A DNA stretch of 64,000 nucleotides from Actinoplanes ianthinogenes (GCF_018324205.1 NZ_AP023356.1:8190501-8254500); one strand, 5' to 3'; positions 36,068 to 43,931 are shown, counted from the first letter of the stretch. The notes: a model not told the origin generated them from the letters alone. Numbers and translations: made by a program.

Positions 36068-36220
36068 CAGCGCCCGCCGCAGCAGGTCGCGCAACCGCTC
36101 CGCGTCGACGGAAAAGACCGCCTCGGCCCGCGCGTACGCCCGGTCGCCCTCGTCCAGCGCCCGCCGCCCGGCCGCGGTCAGGTGCACCAGGTTGCGCCGC
36201 CGGTCGGCGGGGTCGGGGCA
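36068..36220 (-). pseudogene. MarR-family regulator, C-terminal remnant
   Basis: On the minus strand DPADRRRNLVHLTAAGRRAL followed by DEGDRAYARAEAVF is the wing and C-terminal helix of a MarR protein. The helix-turn-helix and start are missing because homology stops near 36220, exactly where a forward-strand luciferase-like remnant begins. The frame continues without a stop under the DUF72 gene to 35912, so the native end is unclear. Confidence 0.7.
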
Positions 36221-36830
36221 CCCGGCGCTGCTCGCCAAGATGGCGGCCGTCGTCGACCACGTCAGCGGCGGCCGGCTCGACCTCGGGCTGGGCGCCGGGG
36301 GAGACCCGGGCGCCGACGAGATGCTCGGCCTGCCCGTGCTCGCGGCCCGCGAGCGTGTCGAGCGGCTCGGCGAGGCCGCCCAGGTGCTGCGGCGGCTCTG
36401 GACCGAACCGGTGGCCGGCTTCGACGGGACGTATTACCGGCTGCTCGACGCGGTCTCCGACCCGAAGCCGGTGCAGCGCCCGATGCCGCTCTGGCTGGCC
36501 AGCAACGGGGAGCGGCGCGCCTGCGGGTGGTCGCCGAGCGGGCCGACGTGTGGCTGACCGCCACGTTCGACACCGAGCCGGGCGACCTGGTCCGGCTCGC
36601 CGGCGTGCTCGACCGGCACTGCGCCCAGGTGGGCCGGAATCCGTCGAGCCTGCGCCGGGCCGTGCAGTTCCCGGTGCCGCCGACGCCGGACGCGCTGCTG
36701 CGGGCGGCCGCCGCGTTCGCCCGGGCCGGCTTCACCGAGCTGATCCTGATGCCGCGCGGCGGGGAGCCGGCCGCCCTGGACCGGCCCGCTGAGCTGCTGC
36801 CGGAGCTGCGCGCGGCGGATGAACCTTTTC
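36216..36830 (+). pseudogene. luciferase-like (F420/FMN) monooxygenase remnant, frameshifted
   Basis: Homology starts inside the protein at HPALLAKMAAVVDHVSGGRL, followed by DLGLGAGGDPGADEM; the N-terminal third is absent. Near 36516-36521 one base seems lost. The first frame ends in RRACGWSPSG, whereas the next frame resumes with LRVVAERADVWLTATF and runs to LILMPRGGEP and LPELRAAD. No stop follows in that frame before the DUF397 gene, so the original 3' end is also gone. This is a decayed gene, not an active enzyme. The stretch 36831-36909 shows no further feature. Confidence 0.8.
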
Positions 36831-36909
36831 CGTCTCGTGCCGCACGGGCGGAAGCACGTGCATCGATCGTGCCGTTCCGGAACGTAAGACAAATCTCGGA
36901 CAGTCTCGG

Positions 36910-36928
36910 TTCTGAGCAATGCTCAGAA
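36910..36928. promoter_or_regulatory. palindrome before the DUF397 gene
   Basis: TTCTGAGCAATGCTCAGAA is a perfect inverted repeat with 8-bp arms and a 3-bp centre, 18 bp before the ATG of the DUF397 gene and just upstream of its CCGGAGG ribosome-binding site. It is a likely operator or short hairpin. Confidence 0.6.
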
Positions 36929-36946
36929 TATCCCCGGAGGTGCGAG

Positions 36947-37168
36947 ATGACAGAGAAGACCTATGCCGCGAAGTTTGACCGGCTCACGGCGGTCTGGCGC
37001 CGGAGCACCCGGAGCTACTCGGACAACTGCGTGGAGGTGGCCGACCTGCCCGACGGGGGCCGCGCGGTTCGTGACTCGAAAAATCCCGACGGACCGATCC
37101 TGTTCTTCACCCCGTCCGAGTGGGCGGCGTTCGTCGGCGGCGCGAAAGACGGTGAATTCGACAACTGA
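36947..37168 (+). CDS. DUF397 protein (orphan)
   Basis: The 73-residue product shows the DUF397 pattern WRRSTRSYSDNCVEVADLPD, then AVRDSKNPDGPILFFTPSEW and FVGGAKDGEFDN. In actinomycetes such small proteins normally follow a helix-turn-helix gene (the BldB/Xre-DUF397 pairs) and antagonise it. Here no regulator gene is next to it; the upstream sequence is a decayed monooxygenase. A strong CCCGGAGG ribosome-binding site supports the start. Confidence 0.88.
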   Translation: MTEKTYAAKFDRLTAVWRRSTRSYSDNCVEVADLPDGGRAVRDSKNPDGPILFFTPSEWAAFVGGAKDGEFDN

Positions 37169-37225
37169 CCCGGCATTGGCACTCTGCGCTCTGGCGCCGG
37201 CGACCCGGCGATGTTACGCAGAGGC

Positions 37226-38305
37226 ATGGATGTTGGACCGGGTGTGGGGCTCCGGCCCCGGATGCACTACACACCGCGCGACGGCCGGGTCGGCGAGGTG
37301 CTCGGAGTGCTCCGGGTCGACGGGCGGTACCACCTGTTCTACGAGCACCGCACCGCCGACGACGAGGCCATGGGCTGGGGTTCGGCGGTCTCCGACGACC
37401 TGGTGATCTGGCGGGAGCGCCCGGTCGCCGCGGTCCCGGCCGAGCGCGGTCTCCCGCGCTGCGGGTCGGTCGTCGACGGCCCGGTGCTGTTCCACTCCCG
37501 GGTCGGCGAGGGGGTCTGGCGCGCGACCGCCGCGCCGGACCCCGGCGGCTGGCGGGCCGATCCGGCGCAACCGGTGCTCGGCCCGGTGACCGAGGGCTTT
37601 TCCGGACTGCGGGACCCGTTCGTCTGGGCGGCCGCCGACGGCTGGCGCATGCTGGTCGCGGCCACCCCGCCGAACGGGGGCTCCGCGATCCTGCACTACC
37701 GCTCGGCGGACCTGCTGACCTGGGACTACGACGGGGTGCTCGCGGCGCGCGCGGACGCGGCGTGGGGCTGCCCGCGGCTGTTCGAGGTGGACGGCGAGTG
37801 GGTGCTGCTCGTGGCGGGCGCCGATCCGTCGTACGCGATCGGGGTCTATGACGGCCGTGACTTCACCGCCCGCGTCTGGGGCGTCTTCGGCCGGGGCCGG
37901 CTCGGCCCGGCCGCGCCGTTCCTCGACGCGGCCGGCCGCCGGTGCGTCCTGGCCCGGGTCGGCGGCCCGGAGAGCGACGGGTCCCTGTGGGCGGGCACGC
38001 TCAGCATTCCCTGGATCCTTTCGGTACGCGGTGAGCACCTGCTCGCCACCCCACACCCCCACCTGGACCGCTACCTGGTCAACGGCGTGGCCGGCCTGAC
38101 CGCGGTGGCCGGCGAACTCCGCGACCACGGCGACCTGATCCTGCGGATGCCACCCGGCGGCGAGACGACGGTGCTGGCCGACGCGGACATCGTCGAGGTG
38201 ACGGTGGAGGGGGTGAGCGGACTCGGCGCGGCCCGCCGCTCGGTGCCCGGGGATCCCGGCGCCCACATCGCCCGCATCGCCGGTCCGGGCTGGTCGACGA
38301 CCTAG
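37226..38305 (+). CDS. GH32-like five-bladed propeller protein lacking catalytic residues
   Basis: The 359-residue protein aligns by eye with the N-terminal domain of GH32 fructosidases/invertases. LRPRMHYTPRDGRVGEVLGV and RYHLFYEHR stand where RPxxHFxPxxxWMNDPNG and YHLFYQ are expected. MGWGSAVSDDLVIWRE and the RDP motif GLRDPFVWA follow, then AWGCPRLFEVDG in place of WECP. The nucleophile aspartate (WMNDPNG replaced by DGRVGEV) and the acid/base glutamate (EC replaced by GC) are both absent, while RDP remains. It has no signal peptide. It may be a non-catalytic sugar-binding relative. The start is ATG 37226; ATG 37211 is in frame. Confidence 0.72.
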   Translation: MDVGPGVGLRPRMHYTPRDGRVGEVLGVLRVDGRYHLFYEHRTADDEAMGWGSAVSDDLVIWRERPVAAVPAERGLPRCGSVVDGPVLFHSRVGEGVWRATAAPDPGGWRADPAQPVLGPVTEGFSGLRDPFVWAAADGWRMLVAATPPNGGSAILHYRSADLLTWDYDGVLAARADAAWGCPRLFEVDGEWVLLVAGADPSYAIGVYDGRDFTARVWGVFGRGRLGPAAPFLDAAGRRCVLARVGGPESDGSLWAGTLSIPWILSVRGEHLLATPHPHLDRYLVNGVAGLTAVAGELRDHGDLILRMPPGGETTVLADADIVEVTVEGVSGLGAARRSVPGDPGAHIARIAGPGWSTT

Positions 38306-38315
38306 ACTGGGACGG

Positions 38316-38744
38316 ATGATTGACCTGGAACGGTTCGTCCGCGCCCAGGACGGCGTCCATGAGCAGGCCCGCGCCGAGCTGGCCGCGGGCAGCAAGCGCT
38401 CACACTGGATGTGGTTCGTCTTTCCCCAGCTGGCCGGTCTGGGCTCGAGCCCGACCGCACAGGCCTATGCGATCCGGGACCTCGCCGAGGCCCGCGCCTA
38501 CCTCGCCCACCCGGTGCTCGGCCCGCGCCTCGTCGAGTGCGCCGAGACGCTGCTCGCCGTCGAGGACCGCACCGCCGCGCAGATCTTCGGCTACCCCGAC
38601 GACCTCAAACTGCGCTCGTCGATGACCCTGTTCGCCGAGGCCGCCGACGATCCCGCGGTCTTCCGGCAGGTCCTGGACCGCTATTACGACGGCCCCGACC
38701 CGCGAACGCTGCAACTCCTCGGCCTCCCGCAATCCGGCCGGTGA
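38316..38744 (+). CDS. DUF1810 family protein
   Basis: The 142-residue protein matches DUF1810 (calpastatin-like) in ERFVRAQDGVHEQARAELA, HWMWFVFPQLAGLGSSPTAQ, YLAHPVLGPRLVEC and DDLKLRSSMTLF. Its function is unknown. TAGACT (38303-38308) overlaps the stop of the preceding gene and lies seven bases before the ATG, suggesting its own leaderless promoter. Confidence 0.9.
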   Translation: MIDLERFVRAQDGVHEQARAELAAGSKRSHWMWFVFPQLAGLGSSPTAQAYAIRDLAEARAYLAHPVLGPRLVECAETLLAVEDRTAAQIFGYPDDLKLRSSMTLFAEAADDPAVFRQVLDRYYDGPDPRTLQLLGLPQSGR

Positions 38745-39100
38745 CGCCGCCCCTGGCCTCCCGCGAATCGATCGTTGACGCCGCTTGCGGGCTTGTTGGG
38801 ATCGCCCGGTGACGCCGTCCGTCGGCCTCCCGCGAATCAATCGGTGACGCCGCTCGTGGGCTTTCTGGGGCCGGCCGGCGGCGCTGCCCGTCGGCCCGCG
38901 AACTGATCGGTGACGGCGCTCGCGGACTTGCCGGGACCGGTCGGCGACGGCGCTCGCGGACTTGCCGGGACCGGTCGGCGACGGCGCTCGCGGACTTGCC
39001 GGGACCGGTCGGCGACGGCGCTCGCGGGCTTTCTGGGGCCGGCCGGCGACGCTGCTCTCGGCTCCCTCGGGTGGGCGGTGATGCAGCTCATCGAGGTCGT
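38745..39100. repeat. 34-bp tandem repeat array with degenerate flanks
   Basis: GCGCTCGCGGACTTGCCGGG begins at 38916, 38950 and 38984, and a variant begins at 39018; the exact period is 34 bp. Flanking sequence (38745-38900 and 39035-39080) repeats looser versions built on GTGACGCCGCT and GGGGCCGGCCGGCG. It fills the 382-bp gap between the DUF1810 and HAD genes. Because 34 is not a multiple of three and no frame is supported, it is non-coding. Confidence 0.88.
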
Positions 39101-39126
39101 CGGGCGGCTCGGCTAGGGTCGCTGGC

Positions 39127-39840
39127 ATGCTCGACACCGCCACGCCCGCGTTCGATGCCGTGCTCTTCGACTGTGACGGGGTGCTGGTCGACTCCGAGCG
39201 GATCACCAACGCGGTGCTGCGCGCCATGCTGCACGAGCTCGGCTGGCTGATCAGCGAGGCGGACTGTTTCCGGCTGTTCGTCGGCCGGGCGCTGGCCGAC
39301 GAGGTCGGGGTGATCGAGGAGCACACCGGGTTCGCGGTCACCCCCGAGTGGATCGCCGAGTTCCGCCGGCGCCGCAACGCGGCCCTCGCCGCCGACCTGC
39401 GCGAGATCCCCGGCGCGGTGACCGCCGCCCACGAGATCGACCGCCTGTTCGCCGGTCGCCTGGCCTGCGCGAGCGGCGCCGACCGCGCCAAGGTGGAGCT
39501 CCAGCTCACCAAGGTCGGCCTCGACCGCGTCTTCGCCGGCAAGATCTTCAGCGGCATGGAGATGCCCCGCAGCAAGCCCGCGCCGGACGTCTACCTGGCC
39601 GCGGCCGCCGCCCTCGCCGTCGACCCGGCCCGCGCCGCGGTCATCGAGGACACCCCCACCGGCGTCCGCGCCGGCGTCGCGGCCGGCGCCACCGTTTTCG
39701 GCTACTGCCCGCCGGACAGCCTGGCCCACCACGAGCCCGGGGTCCTGCTGGCGGCCGGCGCCACCCACATCTTCACCACCATGTCCGACCTGCCCGCCCT
39801 GCTCACCCACCTCCCGTCACCCACCGCCGACGCCCACTGA
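39127..39840 (+). CDS. HAD-superfamily phosphatase/phosphoglucomutase-like hydrolase
   Basis: The 237-residue protein has HAD motif I VLFDCDGVLVDSE at residue 12-24, the helical cap typical of subfamily IA, lysine motif SKPAPDVYLAAA near 153 and motif IV AAVIEDTPTGVRAGVAAGA. The motif II serine is seen in ACASGADRAK. It probably dephosphorylates a small sugar phosphate. TAGGGT lies seven bases before the ATG, consistent with a leaderless transcript. Confidence 0.9.
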   Translation: MLDTATPAFDAVLFDCDGVLVDSERITNAVLRAMLHELGWLISEADCFRLFVGRALADEVGVIEEHTGFAVTPEWIAEFRRRRNAALAADLREIPGAVTAAHEIDRLFAGRLACASGADRAKVELQLTKVGLDRVFAGKIFSGMEMPRSKPAPDVYLAAAAALAVDPARAAVIEDTPTGVRAGVAAGATVFGYCPPDSLAHHEPGVLLAAGATHIFTTMSDLPALLTHLPSPTADAH

Positions 39841-39855
39841 TCACTCGCGCCGCCG

Positions 39856-41352
39856 TCAGATCTTCAGGGCGCCGGACGGGCTCGGCCGCCCGGCGTTGCA
39901 GGACGTCGAGGCGAGCACCGCCCGTCCGCCCACCGTGGTCTGTGGCCCGAACCCGCTGGGATCGACCGAGATCCGTGCGGCAACGGTCGTGGCGTGCGCC
40001 TCGTCCGGAATCGCCAAATCCCGCTTCACCTGCTCATATCGAGCTTGGAACGCCACCGGGTCGTGAACGTCGACCCCGGCGAAGGCGTCCACCGGGAACC
40101 CGTCCTCGTGCGGCAACCGGAAGCCCTCCTCCGCCGGGTGGCTGTCCCCGATCTGATCCTCCGGTTCGAAGGCGTCGTAATACCGCACCACCTCACCCCG
40201 CTCCGCGAGACTCCAGGCCGTCCAGCCGTCGCCGCAACTCGCTCCATACCAATGGGCGGCGCCGAACCTCTCACTGAGTGCCCCGAGCCGGGCGAACACC
40301 GCCTCCCGGAAGCTGTCGCCGGCCACGTGCGGACTGCCGAAGACCAGGGTCCAGCCGTCCAGGACGGGAGTGACATACATCCGGCGGCACGTGCGGTGCT
40401 CCCGGTCGGCGGACCAGTCATGGTGGTCGTGGTTCCACGCCGACTCACCCAGCCGCATCGTCACCGGCACCGGCTCGACCAGGCCGAACGCGTCGAGCAC
40501 CGCCCCCTGATCCCCGGTCGGCAGCGCGAACCACGAGCCGCAGAGATGCATCGGCCCCGGCACCTCACCGTCGGCCTTGACCGCGATCAGCCGGCTCACC
40601 GCGGCCTGGTCGGCCGCCTCCAGCAGATCCCAGCCCCCGATCCCGGCCAGCGCGGTCAAAGCGGCGGCCCGCCGCCGCCCAGCCCGCACCCGCCCGCCCG
40701 GCGTCGGCCCGCTCGGCGCCTGCTCGCCCTGCGCCCGGTCAGCTCGCGCTTGCTCGGCCCGTGTCTGGCCGCCCGGCGCCTGCTCGGCCCGCGTAGGCGC
40801 CGGCTTGCCTAGCGACAGTGGTCCGCCCTCACCCGGAGCCGGAGCAGACCCGCGCCGGATCGCGTGCAACAACGGCACCCCGACTGCCCCGATCGCCTGG
40901 AACGCCCAAACCGCCCGCTGCCGCACCCCCTCGTCCGGATCGCCCAGCAACTCCGCCAGCTCCGGCAGAAACGGCTCCGCCCGCTCCTGCAAACCCTGGA
41001 ACACATAGGCCGCCGACCGCCGCACCGCCGGACTCGGATGCCGCAACGCCTCCCGGTAGACCGCCGGCTCAACCCCGGACAACCCGTGAAAGGTCCACCC
41101 GCACCGCCGCGCCATCTCCCGCTCGGTGGCCGCCGCCAGCGCGTCCCGGACCGGCTCGAACGCCGGCAACCCGATCTCCCGCAGCACCATCCCGCTGTCG
41201 CTCCAGTCGACCGGCGAGCCGACGTCGCAGAGCACGGCCAGCACCGGCCCCACAGCCTCGGCGCCGCGCGCGACCAGCGCGGCCCGCGCCGCCAGGACCC
41301 CGGCCGAGTTCCGCTCGCCGGCGAGTTGCTCGATGAGTTCGTCGATCCGCAC
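39856..41352 (-). CDS. HEAT-repeat protein with uncharacterised C-terminal domain
   Basis: Residues 1-170 contain helical HEAT-type repeats (for example PVLAVLCDVGS, HPSPAVRRSAAYVFQGLQ, DPDEGVRQRAVWAFQAIG). A low-complexity linker follows at about 180-225, built of TRAEQAPGGQ-like units. A C-terminal domain of about 240 residues is not recognised; it includes CGSWFALPTGDQGAV, TLVFGSPHVAG, ERFGAAHWYGASCGDGWTAW and RYYDAFEPEDQIGDSHPAEE. The 498-residue product starts at GTG 41352. The C-terminal part resembles stand-alone actinobacterial hypothetical proteins. No partner is obvious. Confidence 0.75.
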   Translation of the reverse strand: MRIDELIEQLAGERNSAGVLAARAALVARGAEAVGPVLAVLCDVGSPVDWSDSGMVLREIGLPAFEPVRDALAAATEREMARRCGWTFHGLSGVEPAVYREALRHPSPAVRRSAAYVFQGLQERAEPFLPELAELLGDPDEGVRQRAVWAFQAIGAVGVPLLHAIRRGSAPAPGEGGPLSLGKPAPTRAEQAPGGQTRAEQARADRAQGEQAPSGPTPGGRVRAGRRRAAALTALAGIGGWDLLEAADQAAVSRLIAVKADGEVPGPMHLCGSWFALPTGDQGAVLDAFGLVEPVPVTMRLGESAWNHDHHDWSADREHRTCRRMYVTPVLDGWTLVFGSPHVAGDSFREAVFARLGALSERFGAAHWYGASCGDGWTAWSLAERGEVVRYYDAFEPEDQIGDSHPAEEGFRLPHEDGFPVDAFAGVDVHDPVAFQARYEQVKRDLAIPDEAHATTVAARISVDPSGFGPQTTVGGRAVLASTSCNAGRPSPSGALKI

Positions 41353-41389
41353 GGAACAGGAGTACCAGCCGGGTCCGACAATTTCCGGC

Positions 41390-41453
41390 CTTGTACCGAG
41401 GACTTGATACAAGAGCGGGAGATCGCTAGCTTGTACCAACGATCCGGTACAAG
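41390..41453 (+). promoter_or_regulatory. promoter with two GntR-type operators
   Basis: CTTGTACC-N8-GATACAAG (41390-41413) and CTTGTACC-N8-GGTACAAG (41430-41453) are two copies of the same inverted repeat with centres 40 bp apart. TTGATA (41404-41409) and TAGCTT (41427-41432) with a 17-bp spacer form a good promoter, each hexamer overlapped by one operator. The GntR gene at 42204 in the same operon is the likely binder. AAGGAGG at 41451-41457 serves the next gene. Confidence 0.8.
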
Positions 41454-41463
41454 GAGGATGAGC

Positions 41464-42207
41464 ATGACCCTCAGTGGGCGATGCCGCGCGGCCGGGCTGG
41501 CCGTCGGCGCGGGGCTCGGGTTCGCGGTGAGCCGCAGCTGGCTGTTCGACTACGCGCCGGTGATCCTGGCCCTGGCGGTCGTCATCGGGATGCTCGCCGG
41601 GGAGGCGGTCACGCCCCGGCCGGCCCGCGAGCCGGGCGGCGCCAGCCTGCGTGTCCGGCGGATCGGTGACTACCTCGCCTGGCCGGATCTGGTGCTGATC
41701 GGCCTGCTCGGAGCCGGGGTCGCCGGCTTCACCGAGCTGCGGACGCCGCCCCGGCCCGGTCATGAGGTGGACTACTTCGGGACCGCCGAGCCGGTGACCC
41801 TGATCAGCACGTTCGTGACCCTGGGGCTGCTCGCGGCGCTGACCGCGGTGCTCGTGTGGCGGATCGTGCGCAGCCCGCGGCGCGGGGACGACGAGGCCTG
41901 GCGGCAGGCCCTGGTGCAGCGGGTGGTGCACGGATGCGGGGCGGTCTTCGCGATCGTCTTCACCGCGCTCGCCTTCTGGTACGCCGACCATGAGCTCGAC
42001 TGGCGCGGCGGCGGGGGTTCGCCGGTGTGGGGCTATGGGCTGAGCCTGCTCGCCGGGGCTGGACTCGTGCTGGTCGCCCACTTCGCCGGCACCCTGGTCC
42101 GCCCGTCCACGCCACCCGAGCTGGCGAAGAAAGGCGAGGAAGGCCAGGAGGGCGCGGAAAGCCCGCAAGGCGCGGGAGGCGCTCGGGAAGGCACGTCCGC
42201 CCGATGA
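41464..42207 (+). CDS. multi-span membrane protein of a GntR-regulated operon
   Basis: The 247-residue protein has about five or six hydrophobic segments, resembling DUF1648-free small integral membrane proteins; no family is recognised. The C-terminus after residue 220 is charged and glycine/glutamate-rich (AKKGEEGQEGAESPQGAGG). It starts at ATG 41464, six bases after AAGGAGG, and its stop overlaps the gntR start (ATGA). YtrA-type GntR regulators usually govern ABC transporter genes; here a membrane protein without an ATPase takes that place. Confidence 0.75.
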   Translation: MTLSGRCRAAGLAVGAGLGFAVSRSWLFDYAPVILALAVVIGMLAGEAVTPRPAREPGGASLRVRRIGDYLAWPDLVLIGLLGAGVAGFTELRTPPRPGHEVDYFGTAEPVTLISTFVTLGLLAALTAVLVWRIVRSPRRGDDEAWRQALVQRVVHGCGAVFAIVFTALAFWYADHELDWRGGGGSPVWGYGLSLLAGAGLVLVAHFAGTLVRPSTPPELAKKGEEGQEGAESPQGAGGAREGTSAR

Positions 42208-42584
42208 CCCGTTCCCCCGTCATCCGGGTCGACCCGCACTCCGCCATCCCGCCCTTCGAGCAGGTCCGGCAGCAGATCGCCGACCTGATCCGGCTCGGCG
42301 TGCTGGCCGCCGGCGACCGGCTCCCGCCGGTCCGCCAGCTGGCCCAGGACCTGGGCCTGGCCAACGGAACGGTGGCCCGCGCCTACCAGGAACTGGAGAC
42401 CGCCGGGTTCGTGGTGACGAAGCGGGCGGCCGGCACCCGGGTCGCCGCCCTCCCCGATCCGTCGCCGGAGGCACGCGCCGCCGCCGTGGCCCAGCTGGCG
42501 CGGGACTTCGTGCTGGCCGGGCGCCGGCTGGGTGTCGGTGAGGCGGAGCTGACCGAAGCCCTGGCCGCCGCCCTCCGGGAGTGA
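42204..42584 (+). CDS. GntR-family regulator, YtrA subfamily
   Basis: The 126-residue protein has the winged helix PPFEQVRQQIADLIRLGVLA, LPPVRQLAQDLGLANGTVAR and AYQELETAGFVVTKRAAGTR. Only a short helical tail follows, the hallmark of the YtrA subgroup. It overlaps the membrane-protein gene by four bases and probably autoregulates through the twin operators at 41390-41453. Confidence 0.92.
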   Translation: MTRSPVIRVDPHSAIPPFEQVRQQIADLIRLGVLAAGDRLPPVRQLAQDLGLANGTVARAYQELETAGFVVTKRAAGTRVAALPDPSPEARAAAVAQLARDFVLAGRRLGVGEAELTEALAAALRE

Positions 42585-42598
42585 CCTGGGCCACACCG

Positions 42599-42625
42599 TG
42601 TCACGCGTTCGCCGCGCGTGGTGTC
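42599..42625 (+). promoter_or_regulatory. candidate ECF41-dependent promoter of doxX-sigma operon
   Basis: TGTCAC (42599-42604) followed after 17 bases by TGTC (42622-42625) resembles the TGTCACA/CGTC promoters described for ECF41 sigma factors, and lies nine bases before the ATG of the DoxX-like gene. Autoregulation by the sigma factor encoded downstream is inferred; the -10 element matches only in part. Confidence 0.5.
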
Positions 42626-42633
42626 TGGTGGCC

Positions 42634-43020
42634 ATGAACCTCGCACTGTGGATCGCCGGCGGACTGCTCGCCCTCGTCGCCCTGGTCGGCGGCCTCACCA
42701 AGACCATCGTTCCGCGGGAGAAGCTGGCCGCGGCGCCCGGCGGAGAATGGACGGGCAGCGCGAGCGCCGGATTCGTGAAGGCTCTCGGCGTACTGGAAAT
42801 TCTTGCGGCGATCGGTCTGGTCCTGCCCGCCTTGACCGGCATCGCGCCGGTCTTCGTGCCGATCACCGCGGGCTGCTGGATCCTGCTGATGATCGGCGCG
42901 CTGATCACGCATTACCGCACCGAGGGCGTCAGCGCGGTGATGCTGCTGAACGTCACCTATCTTGCTCTCGCGGTGTTCGTCGCCTGGGGGCGGTTGGGTC
43001 CCGAGTCGTTCACCGCCTGA
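42634..43020 (+). CDS. DoxX-like membrane protein (ECF41 partner)
   Basis: The 128-residue protein has four hydrophobic segments, with the DoxX-like pattern GGLTKTIVPREKLAAAPGGE after span 1 and GFVKALGVLEILAAIGLVLP. DoxX-family proteins may interact with quinones or redox enzymes. Small DoxX, carboxymuconolactone decarboxylase and oxidoreductase proteins are the usual genomic partners of ECF41 sigma factors, and one follows 20 bp downstream. Confidence 0.87.
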   Translation: MNLALWIAGGLLALVALVGGLTKTIVPREKLAAAPGGEWTGSASAGFVKALGVLEILAAIGLVLPALTGIAPVFVPITAGCWILLMIGALITHYRTEGVSAVMLLNVTYLALAVFVAWGRLGPESFTA

Positions 43021-43040
43021 TCCGGAAGGTGCTCGACGTG

Positions 43041-43925
43041 ATGCGCGACCCGGCGACCGAGGCGTTCGTGACGCACCGGAACCTGCTGTTCACCGTCGCC
43101 TACGAGATGCTCGGCTCGGCGGCCGACGCCGAGGACGTGCTCCAGGAGACGTGGCTGCGCTGGGTTCAGGTGGACGTCGATCAGGTTCAAGATCAAAGAG
43201 CTTATCTGGTACGTACGACGACCCGCCAGGCGCTGAACCGGCTGCGCACCCTGAGCCGCCGCCGGGAGTCGTACGTCGGACCGTGGCTGCCCGAGCCGAT
43301 GCTCACCGCGCCGGACGTGGCCGAGGACGTGGAGCTGGCGGAGAGCGTCTCGATGGCGCTGATGCTGGTCCTGGAGACGCTGACGCCGACCGAGCGGGCG
43401 GTCTTCGTCCTGCGCGAGGCGTTCGACCTGGACTACGACGAGATCGCCGCCGCGGTCGGCAAGACCCCGGCGGCCGTCCGCCAGATCGCGCACCGGGCCC
43501 GGCGGCACGTCAACGCCCGTCGGCCGCGGGCGGCGGTCACCGCGGCCGAGACCCGGGCCGCGCTCGACTCGTTCCGGCGCGCGCTGGCCACCGGTGACCT
43601 GCAGAACCTGCTCGACGTGCTGGCGCCGGAGATCGTGCTGGTCAGCGACGGCGGCGGGATCAAGCAGGCGGCGGTCCGCCCGGTCGTCGGGGCGAGCAAG
43701 GTGGCCCGTTTCATGCTCGGCGGGATCGGCAAGATCACCGAGGCGCTCACCCTGGAACCGACCGTGGTCAACGCCGGCCCGGCCCTGCTGGTCCGCCTGG
43801 ACGGCCACCTCGACGGCATCATGGCGGTCCGGGTCGAGAGCGGCCTGATCGTCGGCCTGTACTACGTCCGCAACCCGGAGAAACTCACCCGTCTCGGCGC
43901 CGAGACCCGGCTCAGCCGCCACTGA
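43041..43925 (+). CDS. ECF41-family RNA polymerase sigma factor (SigJ-like)
   Basis: The 294-residue protein has sigma region 2 (LLFTVAYEMLGSAADAEDVL, QETWLRW), the ECF41 linker motif WLPEPM, region 4 (LTPTERAVFVLREAFDLDYD, VGKTPAAVRQIAHRARR) and a C-terminal SnoaL-like extension. The extension carries VSDGGGIKQA and YYVRNPEKL, corresponding to the DGGG and NPxKL motifs that control ECF41 activity. It needs no separate anti-sigma factor. ATG 43041 follows GGAAGG by 12 bases; GTG 43038 is also possible. Its operon starts with doxX. Confidence 0.93.
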   Translation: MRDPATEAFVTHRNLLFTVAYEMLGSAADAEDVLQETWLRWVQVDVDQVQDQRAYLVRTTTRQALNRLRTLSRRRESYVGPWLPEPMLTAPDVAEDVELAESVSMALMLVLETLTPTERAVFVLREAFDLDYDEIAAAVGKTPAAVRQIAHRARRHVNARRPRAAVTAAETRAALDSFRRALATGDLQNLLDVLAPEIVLVSDGGGIKQAAVRPVVGASKVARFMLGGIGKITEALTLEPTVVNAGPALLVRLDGHLDGIMAVRVESGLIVGLYYVRNPEKLTRLGAETRLSRH

Positions 43926-43931
43926 CCCGGC

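Noticed and set aside
36182..37168. A single large gene ending in DUF397
   Set aside because: The frame only runs from the second half of a broken monooxygenase into DUF397 because no stop lies between; DUF397 has its own ribosome-binding site, palindrome and normal family start.
38885..39035. CRISPR or VNTR-coded protein at the 34-bp repeat
   Set aside because: There is no unique spacer between units, the period is not a multiple of three, and no frame has a start with support.
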